Positions 52,037 to 59,504 of a DNA stretch of 64,000 nucleotides are shown piece by piece. The translations under genes were made by a program, and so were the position numbers. Each line of letters opens with the position of its first letter. The stretch's first letter is position 1. Under the pieces are notes generated by a model. The model was not told the origin of the DNA. It saw only the letters and a program-made list of their open reading frames with translations, and did not search any database. Source of the stretch: Verrucomicrobiales bacterium (GTDB lineage Bacteria > Verrucomicrobiota > Verrucomicrobiia > Verrucomicrobiales > DEV007); NCBI GenBank assembly GCA_029212615.1, contig JARGPJ010000003.1:372001-436000 (forward strand), read 5' to 3'.

Positions 52037-52894
52037 TTAAGGACAAGCCACCGCGACCTGACGAGACTGTCCGAGCCCTTCAATGCCCAGTTCAACAACA
52101 TCACCCGGCTTCATGAACTGGGGCGGCTTGAAGCCCATCCCCACTCCGGGAGGTGTCCCCGTCGAAATGATGTCGCCCGGTTCGAGCGACATGAAACGGC
52201 TGAGATAACTGACAAGGTGAGCGATCCCGAAAATAAGTTTACTGGAATTGCCATCCTGCTTCTTTTCCCCGTTCACCGTGAGCCACATCGCCAGATTCTC
52301 AGGATCAGAAATTTCATCGGCGGTCGCCATGAACGGCCCGATCGGGGCAAAGGTGTCGCAACTTTTCCCCTTCACCCACTGGCCACCACGCTCAAGCTGA
52401 TATTCGCGCTCGCTGTAATCATTGTGAAGGACATAGCCGGCGACATGATCAAACGCATTCTCTTCGCTGACGTAGCTCGCCTTCTTACCAATCACGAAAG
52501 CAAGCTCAACTTCCCAGTCAGTCTTCTCACTGCCCCGCGGAATCACGACGTCATCATTAGGCCCCACCATCGCACTCGTTGCTTTGAAAAAGACAATCGG
52601 CTCTGCGGGAATATCCATTCCCGCCTCTTCTGCATGATCTGAAAAGTTCAGGCCAATGCAAATGATCTTCCCCGGCCTCGCCAGCGCAGACCCGAGACGA
52701 ACATCATCTGCAATGCGCGGTGCATCAGCGGCGTTGTCATCCACCCAGGTTTGCAGACTTGCCATATTTGCCGGGTCGGCAAAAAAGTCTGTATTCCAGT
52801 CCATCCCGAACCCGGATGCGTCGATGCGGGTCCCGTCCTCCAGTTGAAGTCCGGGTTTTTCAGATCCAGCGGTGCCAAAGCGAAGCAATTTCAT
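52037..52894 (-). CDS. Fumarylacetoacetate hydrolase (FAH)-family protein
   Basis: A cytosolic C-C bond hydrolase/isomerase of 285 residues. It has the FAH fold motifs KIICIGLNFSDHAEEAG, EPIVFFKATSAMVGPND, the metal-ligand EVELAFVIGKKA and the catalytic HND in GYVLHNDYSEREYQ. The ending STGTPPGVGMGFKPP is typical of enzymes acting on 2,4-diketo-3-deoxy sugar acids or 2-hydroxyhepta-2,4-diene-1,7-dioate. A role in L-fucose or rhamnose breakdown is a possibility, with no pathway neighbours in view to test it. Confidence 0.88.
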   Translation of the reverse strand: MKLLRFGTAGSEKPGLQLEDGTRIDASGFGMDWNTDFFADPANMASLQTWVDDNAADAPRIADDVRLGSALARPGKIICIGLNFSDHAEEAGMDIPAEPIVFFKATSAMVGPNDDVVIPRGSEKTDWEVELAFVIGKKASYVSEENAFDHVAGYVLHNDYSEREYQLERGGQWVKGKSCDTFAPIGPFMATADEISDPENLAMWLTVNGEKKQDGNSSKLIFGIAHLVSYLSRFMSLEPGDIISTGTPPGVGMGFKPPQFMKPGDVVELGIEGLGQSRQVAVACP

Positions 52895-52957
52895 CGCCGC
52901 GACTCTAACGATGACTCACGAGGTCGTCAACTGGTTGCAGTGCACCATTTGCGACTA

Positions 52958-54184
52958 CTACCTGAAAGAGAGCTGCGGAGACTTGCCATCCCTTTGAACC
53001 GAAAGTCGTTCCCACAGCACAGGGGAAAAATAGTCCCGTCGAAATGCGGCTTCATCCGCACGGGTAAAGTAAAGATTTTCACGATCAAACAGCTGCTCCG
53101 GCTGATAGAACGCTGCGGCGTCAACCGCGGGGACGAGGCTCGCTAACGATATTTCATCCTGCAAAGTCGACTCGAGAACATATTGAATTCCCCCGGCCTT
53201 CACGACGACCCAGGCATGTTGGCCAATATTTCCGTTCCACCCGATCGCCACCCGGGTATCGAAGCCTGCAGAGATGAGAGCATCGGCGAGCAGGATAGAA
53301 GTATCTTCGCAGTCGCCCGCTTTGTCATCCCAGGTCTCCCGGGAATGCTTCCAAACCTCACGTTCCCCATCGATAGAATGATCCTGATCGAGCTGATACT
53401 CACATTGATCCGTAATTCGCTGCCACAGGGCAACGATTCGCTCCTCATCAGAAAGTTGAGACGCCGCCGAAGGATCCTCCAACAGTCTAAATCCCTCGAA
53501 GAAGTCGGGAGCGCGACGGATTTGCCCTTTGGTATCCGCGGCCAGAACGTCGAACGGCAGATCACAATAGGGACAGGAAAGAATCAAAGTGCGTGATTCT
53601 TTCTCCACCTCCAGGGCATGCACCTCGCCACAATGCGGACATTCATTGAAGAAACGGCCCCCCTTCTCATTAGCCGCCTCAAGACTGAACGCGGGAATCC
53701 GCCGGGCCATCACCGCCAGCGCCCCCATCCGCCGCCCCTGAGTGAAAACCGTGGTATTAACCGTGTCGAAATCCGGACTCGCCGCCGCAGTCCAACCCGC
53801 CAGCTTGCTGATGAGCGACTCACGTTCCCCCGAAGTGACGAGATTCGCAGCGAGATACTGAGCTCCGGGAAACTTCAACTGAAGCGTATTAAAGACTGAC
53901 TCGAGTTCGATCTCCCCGGGATTGGGATGCTGCTCAACAAATCGGGCAAGAAAGGCCTGAATCTCATCGTCAACCCGGGCTCCATCGACATTGAGCGGGA
54001 GTCTTGCTGCGTTGATACGTGAAATCGCGTCAGAACGGAAACCACGCTGATAGGTTTCGTTCACCTCGGGAAGAGGGCGAAACAGGCTGAGCAAACCGGA
54101 TTCCCCTGCCTCTTTCGAGACATACGAGAACGCGATCAGCGCGGCGGCAAGAATGCCGCCGAAGCAAAGAAGGCCTCGGACCAT
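52958..54184 (-). CDS. Transglutaminase-like protein with Cys4 (zinc-ribbon-like) insert
   Basis: A 408-residue protein with one N-terminal transmembrane segment (about 4-22). About residues 190-225 hold two CxxC pairs, CPHCGEVHAL and CPYCDLPF, a zinc-ribbon-like element. The C-terminal domain carries the transglutaminase-like triad region: Cys in GDCEDTSILLADAL (about 300), His in IGQHAWVVVKAGG (about 335) and an acidic residue in YVLESTLQ. Such proteins may be peptidases or transpeptidases at the envelope. The mixture of a zinc ribbon and a transglutaminase core outside the cytoplasm is unusual. Confidence 0.82.
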   Translation of the reverse strand: MVRGLLCFGGILAAALIAFSYVSKEAGESGLLSLFRPLPEVNETYQRGFRSDAISRINAARLPLNVDGARVDDEIQAFLARFVEQHPNPGEIELESVFNTLQLKFPGAQYLAANLVTSGERESLISKLAGWTAAASPDFDTVNTTVFTQGRRMGALAVMARRIPAFSLEAANEKGGRFFNECPHCGEVHALEVEKESRTLILSCPYCDLPFDVLAADTKGQIRRAPDFFEGFRLLEDPSAASQLSDEERIVALWQRITDQCEYQLDQDHSIDGEREVWKHSRETWDDKAGDCEDTSILLADALISAGFDTRVAIGWNGNIGQHAWVVVKAGGIQYVLESTLQDEISLASLVPAVDAAAFYQPEQLFDRENLYFTRADEAAFRRDYFSPVLWERLSVQRDGKSPQLSFR

Positions 54185-54376
54185 TAAAAATCTGTTGTGT
54201 TTGTGTGCCCTGCTTCAGGTTCGTGTTAAGACTGAAACAGGGGCGCGGTTGTGTTATGGTAATTATAAACCTATCTCACTCCCCCTCGCAAACTATTTTA
54301 TCCTGAAGGTCAAAAAAAGCGACCCATTTATAGAACTTAACTGTTCAGTAGCCTGACCTTTAGTGGAATTAAAAAA

Positions 54377-55273
54377 TCATTCACTAACAGTAATAACTCT
54401 CAGATTTTTGATATTATCTTTTATCACCGAAAGCCAATCGCCTTTCTCCGGGCGGTTCGCGCAGGGACTGAAAACAAGGCTGTTTACCCCCTGTGCCGCC
54501 AGCGCGGTGACATTCTCAGGTGTCGGCTCCCCTTCCCATATCATCCAGGCAGCTTCGTGAGTTTCCCGCAAATCGGCAAAATCCCCGAGAGCTTTATCCG
54601 TCATTTCCATCTCCGGCTCCCACTCCAGAGACTCGATATTCAGATGATAAGCCCGGGCGAAATATTGATAGATAGGATGTGAGGCCATGAGCGGGATTTC
54701 ACCAATTTCCCCGCCCAGCTCTTTCATCGTCGAATCGAGCTCTTCAAGGTCTGCTTTCAGCGCTGCGAGATTTGAATTGATCGAGGCAGCCTCCGAAGGT
54801 TTAACCGCAGCGAAACGTCTTGCGATAGCTTCTGCCTGCACGGAAGCCTGTGAAAAATCAATCCAGGTCGTGAAGGCCACTCCGCCGTGTGAATGAACAT
54901 TGCCGTCTCCATGAGTATGAGAATCCCCCTCGGTCTCGATCAGCTTGTCTCGAAATTCACGGGAGGTATCGACAATCGCGGCCACAGGAAGTGATGCATG
55001 ATGCATCCACTTTGAATAGGTCGCTCCGTTTCGAAGGATAATATCAGCCTGTTGAAACCTCATCATCGCCTCATCCGAAGGTTTCCAGAAAGCCGGGTCA
55101 ACATCAGGATCAACAAGGTACTGAACATCAAATGATTCAGTCGCAATCCGGTCCGCAAAATAAGCGAGGGGATAATTTGCCGCCTGCACCACAATCGGCT
55201 TCTGCGCGAAGGAGACTGTCACAAGAGCCCCGGTGACAAAAGCGCTGGAAAGAAATGAAAGAAGTATTCTCAT
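54377..55273 (-). CDS. ZnuA-like metal-binding protein of an ABC transporter
   Basis: A periplasmic zinc/manganese-binding protein of 298 residues. Signal peptide about 1-23 (ending VSFAQ). It has VVQAANYPLAYFADRI, a His/Asp-rich loop GDSHTHGDGNVHSHGGVAF (zinc-chaperone loop), and the conserved MASHPIYQYFARAYHL. ATG 55273 matches the signal peptide. No permease (ZnuB) or ATPase (ZnuC) lies next to it, so it would have to work with a transporter encoded elsewhere. A zinc-uptake regulator site was not found. Confidence 0.87.
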   Translation of the reverse strand: MRILLSFLSSAFVTGALVTVSFAQKPIVVQAANYPLAYFADRIATESFDVQYLVDPDVDPAFWKPSDEAMMRFQQADIILRNGATYSKWMHHASLPVAAIVDTSREFRDKLIETEGDSHTHGDGNVHSHGGVAFTTWIDFSQASVQAEAIARRFAAVKPSEAASINSNLAALKADLEELDSTMKELGGEIGEIPLMASHPIYQYFARAYHLNIESLEWEPEMEMTDKALGDFADLRETHEAAWMIWEGEPTPENVTALAAQGVNSLVFSPCANRPEKGDWLSVIKDNIKNLRVITVSE

Positions 55274-55323
55274 CAGGGAAACTAAGGTCCGATGCCGTCC
55301 TCCGGTCAAGAGGCGCAATTGTT

Positions 55324-55701
55324 TCAAGTCGAGGGCTGATTGCGCATGAAGTCAGCGACCTGAAAGAAAAAGCCTTCGAGATGCTTGCGGGGCTCGCCCG
55401 ATAATCCGGTCTCGTCCATCGCTTCAGTCATCATCTCCAACCAGCGGTCGCGCTCTGCTTCACCAATCTTAAAGGGAGCATGCCGCATACGAAGCCTGGG
55501 ATGGCCCCGCTCCAGAATATAGCGCTGCGAAACGCCAAAACGGAAGTCCATGAAGTCGAGCAAACGCTTCTCGGCCCCTTCCCAGTCATCCCCGGGATAC
55601 ATCCTGCCAACAAGGTCATCTTCACGAACACGCCGGTAAAAGGCTGCAATGAGCGGTTTAAATCCTTCTTCCCCCAGGGCCTCTACAACAATTTCCTCCA
55701 T
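55324..55701 (-). CDS. Group II truncated haemoglobin (trHbO)-like protein
   Basis: A 125-residue haem protein. The pattern AFYRRVREDDLVGRMYPG (B helix to E helix start), FRFGVSQRYILERGHPRLRM and RHAPFKIGEAERDRWLEMM fits group II truncated haemoglobins; the His in MRHAPFKIG is the likely proximal ligand. Roles in the family include oxygen or NO handling. It lies upstream of the ZnuA-like gene by 50 bases on the same strand. ATG 55701. Confidence 0.88.
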   Translation of the reverse strand: MEEIVVEALGEEGFKPLIAAFYRRVREDDLVGRMYPGDDWEGAEKRLLDFMDFRFGVSQRYILERGHPRLRMRHAPFKIGEAERDRWLEMMTEAMDETGLSGEPRKHLEGFFFQVADFMRNQPST

Positions 55702-55800
55702 AACGATGAGCCGCTTACGGCCCTGATCACTTACCTCATTCGCTCTTGATTTCCACCCCCCTGATCAGGATACTTTTGAATCTGCCGAAAAATACCCGTC

Positions 55801-57162
55801 ATGAAATCAAACCTTCCCGCTCTCCTCATCGGACTTTCCACCCTTTCCATTTCGGTAATTCGGGCTGATCAGCATGACAAAGAGCTCTTCAAAGATCTCG
55901 TTGCCCCCGTTCTCTCCGCCAGATGCGCCAGCTGTCACGGCGAAGAAAAACAGAAAGGGAAACTCCGGATCGACTCTCTCGAAGCCATCATCAAAGGCGG
56001 CAACGAAGGCCCTTCTGTTGTTCCGGGAAATCTCGATGAAAGCTCTTTGATCCAACGTGTCTACCTCCCCCTTGACGACGATGAACACATGCCCCCGGAA
56101 GGCAAAGACCAACTCAGCGCCCAGGAAACTGCGGTAATTGCTTTCTGGATCAACTCAGGCGCGAAAGCCGGGGTGACGATCGGGGAATTAAAGCCCGACC
56201 AGAAAACCAACGCCGCCATTGCCCACGTCATTGGAAACCTGCCCCAAACAGAGACTCTCTCCGGGATGGAACAAGCTCCCGCCATCACCGAAGCTCAGCA
56301 GAAGATCATCGAGGAGACGATCGACCGTGTTCAGGAATCGGGAGCCTCACTCATGAGCATCGCGCAGAACACCCCTGAACTCCGTTTCAGTGCCCTGAAC
56401 GTTGCGAGTGAATTTTCCGACGAAAATCTCAATTTGCTGAAACCCGTTTCAGATCAATTGAAGTGGGTAGACCTCGCACGAACTCAGGTCACGGACAAGG
56501 GCCTTGCCCAGCTTGGAGGAATGACGAACCTCACCCGGCTTCACTTGGAAAACACAAAGATCTCTGATGCCGGGGTCGCCCATCTCACCGGCCTCGACAA
56601 TCTGGAATACCTTAATCTCTACGGCACTCAGGTCAGCGACGCAGGACTACAAAAGCTCGCGGGGCTTAAGAACCTGAAAAAAATCTTTCTCTGGCAAAGC
56701 AAAGTCACTTACGCCGGAGCGAAGAAACTCGCCGATGCCATCCCCGGACTCGACGCCAATACCGGGTGGAAAGCTTCTTCGGTAGCCCCGGCATCTCTCG
56801 CCGCCGCAACAAAGGCCCCCGCCGCAACCAAGCCGACGCCCCCGGCTCCGAAGCCAAAACCTAAACCGGCGCCCTCCACGCCGAAACCTGCCGCGAAACC
56901 TGCCGCGAAACCCGCACCCAAGCCCGCCCCTGCCAGCCCCCTCTTTCAAAAGGCGATTGCTGAGTTGAAAGAAGCCTCAACCACTGCCGATCAAAAGGCG
57001 GCGAAAGCTAAGGCCGATTTCGATGCTGCGATTCGCGAAGTCGACGTAGCCACAAAGAAAGCTCAGGCGCTGAAGAATCAGTCGGAAAAGGCAGCACTGG
57101 TTGCCAAAGAAGCCCGGGCTGCTCTCAACCAACTCATGAAGGCTTCAGCAGCAGGAAACTGA
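55801..57162 (+). CDS. Cytochrome c (PSCyt1), leucine-rich-repeat and Pro/Ala/Lys-rich fusion protein
   Basis: An exported 453-residue fusion. Signal peptide about 1-22, then a planctomycete-type cytochrome with SARCASCHGEEKQKG (CxxCH, about 42) and LPLDDDEHMPPEGKDQL. Next are LRRs of the 'bacterial' kind (LTRLHLENTKISDAGVAHL, YLNLYGTQVSDAGLQKL, about 235-305), a Pro/Ala/Lys linker (about 325-380, XPXP repeats such as KPAPKPAPAS) and a C-terminal Ala/Lys-rich coiled coil. The linker could span the envelope, as in TonB. A redox-active domain joined to a protein-binding LRR is uncommon. Confidence 0.86.
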   Translation: MKSNLPALLIGLSTLSISVIRADQHDKELFKDLVAPVLSARCASCHGEEKQKGKLRIDSLEAIIKGGNEGPSVVPGNLDESSLIQRVYLPLDDDEHMPPEGKDQLSAQETAVIAFWINSGAKAGVTIGELKPDQKTNAAIAHVIGNLPQTETLSGMEQAPAITEAQQKIIEETIDRVQESGASLMSIAQNTPELRFSALNVASEFSDENLNLLKPVSDQLKWVDLARTQVTDKGLAQLGGMTNLTRLHLENTKISDAGVAHLTGLDNLEYLNLYGTQVSDAGLQKLAGLKNLKKIFLWQSKVTYAGAKKLADAIPGLDANTGWKASSVAPASLAAATKAPAATKPTPPAPKPKPKPAPSTPKPAAKPAAKPAPKPAPASPLFQKAIAELKEASTTADQKAAKAKADFDAAIREVDVATKKAQALKNQSEKAALVAKEARAALNQLMKASAAGN

Positions 57163-57193
57163 GCCCCTTTTTCTCACCCGCCGGGTAAAAACC

Positions 57194-57637
57194 TCAGGCG
57201 GATTCCTTCTTTTGATTTTCAGGAACAGAGTTCCTCATCTGATCAACGCTGAGGATCAAAGCATCAAGATGCTCACGGGTCTGCTTCAGCGTCGCATTCA
57301 ATTCATTCAACGCGGATAACGCAGAGGCAGCGGGAAGGTGATGCAGTGAAGTCTCTTCTGAAACAAACTCGATGACATTTCCGACAGACTCCTCCTCCGC
57401 ACTGCCAGTGATCGAACTCATGGCCCGGTGAATTCGGCTTTCAATTCGCTCCACGCGCTCCGTGACACGTGCCTTGAGATCACGGGCATGGACTTCCAGC
57501 TTCGCCTCGAGCATCCCCATCCTCATTTCGAGCGATTCCTTCTTCCTCCCACCAAGTCTGGCAAGTTGATCGCGGCGGGCTGGCGTGGCCCCGGCCCGCG
57601 AAGTCTCAGAGTCAGGGGAAAACGGAATTCGAATCAT
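57194..57637 (-). CDS. Coiled-coil protein of unknown function
   Basis: A 147-residue protein with no membrane segment. Heptad-rich helices run from about residue 38 to 70 (ESLEMRMGMLEAKLEVHARD and LKARVTERVERIESRIHRAM) and again near the C-terminus (LNELNATLKQTREHLDALIL). No catalytic motif. ATG 57637. It stands alone between two convergent or divergent genes. Function unknown. Confidence 0.6.
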   Translation of the reverse strand: MIRIPFSPDSETSRAGATPARRDQLARLGGRKKESLEMRMGMLEAKLEVHARDLKARVTERVERIESRIHRAMSSITGSAEEESVGNVIEFVSEETSLHHLPAASALSALNELNATLKQTREHLDALILSVDQMRNSVPENQKKESA

Positions 57638-57809
57638 CAGAACAGAAAGATTTTTAGAAGCGTATCAAAAATTTCATAAATATCAATAATTAAGATGTCT
57701 TTAATAAAAATTCCATTTATCCCAGCCAACTTGACATCGTAGCGTTTCGGCTGAATTTGCGCCATCGCCCCCCGAAATCAGTACAAACCAACACTGCCAA
57801 CGAACTAAC

Positions 57810-59024
57810 ATGAGAATCGCCTTTTTGACCGCCGGAGGAATCGCTCCCTGCCTTTCAGCCTCCATTGGAGGTCTGATTGAAACCTACAACGAGATCGCCC
57901 CGGACGCAGATCTCATGGGCTACTTAAACGGCTATCAAGGTCTCCTCCTCGGAAAGTCCTACCACTTCCCGAAAGAAGTCCGTCAGAATGCGGCCATTTT
58001 TTATAACTTCGGAGGCAGCCCGATCGGAAACAGCCGGGTGAAGCTTACCAACGTCGACGACTGCACCAAACGCGGCCTTGTTCAGCCGGGCGAAGTGCCA
58101 CTCAAAGTCGCGGCTGATCGACTCGTCGCTGACGGCGTCGATATCCTCCATACGATCGGAGGGGACGACACCAACACCACTGCTGCCGACCTCGCTGCCT
58201 ATCTTGAGGAAAACGGATACAACCTCACCGTTGTCGGAATGCCCAAAACTGTCGACAACGATGTTTTTCCCATCAAACAAACTCTCGGAGCCTGGACTGC
58301 AGCCCATCAAAGCGCGCGATTCTTTCGCAACGTCGCAAACGAGAACACAACCAGCGCCCGCCAGCTCATCATTCATGAAGTGATGGGTCGTCACTGCGGA
58401 TGGCTCACCGCCCGCGCCGCTTACGAGTATCATGAAAGCCTCCATCAGTATGACTGGATGCCTGAAGCTCTCCTCCATCAACTTCGCTGGGATGTCGACG
58501 CCGTTTGGCTTCCTGAAATGGAAATCGATCTCGATGCTGAAATTGATCGCCTGAACCAGAAGATGGACGAACACGACAGCGTGAATATTTTCCTCAGCGA
58601 AGGCGCCGGGATGGATAACGTCATCGCTGAATTGAAGGCCAGGGGCGAAGAGCCAAAGAAAGATGCCTTCGGTCACTACCGACTCGACGACGTGAATGTC
58701 GGGAAATGGTTCGGTGCTCAGCTTCAGGAAAAACTGGGCGCTGAAAAACTTCTCATTCAGAAGAGCGGATACTTTGCCCGAAGCGCCGCCCCGAACGAAG
58801 ACGATCTCGAACTCATCAAGACGAGTGCACGACACGCTGCCGAGTCAGCCCTTCGCGGAGAGAGCGGAGTCGCCGGTCTCGATGAAGACAACAACGACGA
58901 GATGAGCACGATCGCCTTCCCTCGCATCAAAGGTGGCAAGCCCTTCGACATCGACGAAAGCTGGTTCACGAACCTGCTCGAAGAAATTGGTCAGCCTAAA
59001 GGCAAGCGCATCGAGGCGCATTGA
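57810..59024 (+). CDS. pfp: Pyrophosphate-dependent 6-phosphofructokinase
   Basis: A 404-residue enzyme for reversible phosphorylation of fructose 6-phosphate by PPi. The nucleotide-site motif is GGDDTNTTA (Asp119, Asp120; the second Asp excludes ATP) and the catalytic motif is PKTVDND (Lys146; Asp149 as base), both diagnostic of the PPi type. It starts RIAFLTAGGIAPCLSASIGG. The next gene (pyruvate,phosphate dikinase) shares this PPi economy. ATG 57810, with TTGACA at 57731-57736 but no good -10. A strong terminator follows at 59057. Confidence 0.94.
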   Translation: MRIAFLTAGGIAPCLSASIGGLIETYNEIAPDADLMGYLNGYQGLLLGKSYHFPKEVRQNAAIFYNFGGSPIGNSRVKLTNVDDCTKRGLVQPGEVPLKVAADRLVADGVDILHTIGGDDTNTTAADLAAYLEENGYNLTVVGMPKTVDNDVFPIKQTLGAWTAAHQSARFFRNVANENTTSARQLIIHEVMGRHCGWLTARAAYEYHESLHQYDWMPEALLHQLRWDVDAVWLPEMEIDLDAEIDRLNQKMDEHDSVNIFLSEGAGMDNVIAELKARGEEPKKDAFGHYRLDDVNVGKWFGAQLQEKLGAEKLLIQKSGYFARSAAPNEDDLELIKTSARHAAESALRGESGVAGLDEDNNDEMSTIAFPRIKGGKPFDIDESWFTNLLEEIGQPKGKRIEAH

Positions 59025-59056
59025 TCGACAACCGTTTCATTGATTTTTGCAACGAA

Positions 59057-59086
59057 GCTCCGGTGAATTTTCGCCGGAGCTTTTTT
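59057..59086 (+). terminator. Rho-independent terminator after pfp
   Basis: GCTCCGGTGAA at 59057-59067 pairs with TTCGCCGGAGC at 59070-59080 (one T-G wobble), followed by TTTTTT. It ends the pfp transcript. Confidence 0.9.
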
Positions 59087-59504
59087 ATTTCCCCGCTTCC
59101 CCTGTCTGAACAAACTGAAGTATGCCCCCCCCCGGTTGGGCCATTCGTCAGCAGGGTAAGAAGAGAAACTTTCCTCAACTGATTACCCCCCAACGGGTTC
59201 CCGCTTCATCAAAATCACCGACGCGTTTTCCTGTCGTCAGACGAAACAACGATAGAATTCTCCGGTAGAACAAACAGTCGAATACTGAAAACGGACCCGG
59301 GTTCCGCGGTCAAGCGAAGTACACCATCGGATTTGACACACCGAAACGCTCGATTACATTCCGCCGCCTCCGCGCCGAGGCTGTCTCTTCACGCGTTTCC
59401 CCCGCACAGCGTCAGCCGCAAAAGTCTCTGACTGCAAGCGCTCCGCACTAACAGGACAATAATTCATTTCCTAAAAAAACAACCAAGGACTCATCGAACC
59501 GATT
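59087..59504 (+). other. Leader region of the dikinase gene
   Basis: No gene seen in this 418-base stretch. It holds a C-run near 59124-59133, a candidate promoter (59333-59360) and then about 140 bases of leader without clear hairpins before ATG 59505. An AGGAC-like string lies at 59450-59457 but too far from the start to count; AACCAAGGAC (59481-59490) is the nearest purine-rich candidate. Confidence 0.35.
59333..59360 (+). promoter_or_regulatory. Candidate sigma-70-type promoter for ppdK
   Basis: TTGACA at 59333-59338, 16 bases of spacing, then TACATT (59355-59360), a 4/6 match to the -10 consensus. The predicted start is about 140 bases before ATG 59505. Confidence 0.4.

Noticed and set aside
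57731..57760. Promoter of pfp
   Set aside because: TTGACA is perfect but no acceptable -10 is found at 16-18 bases.
57924..58835. Open frame of 303 codons on the minus strand
   Set aside because: Lies fully antisense to the PPi-dependent phosphofructokinase, which has intact motifs; a by-product of codon bias.
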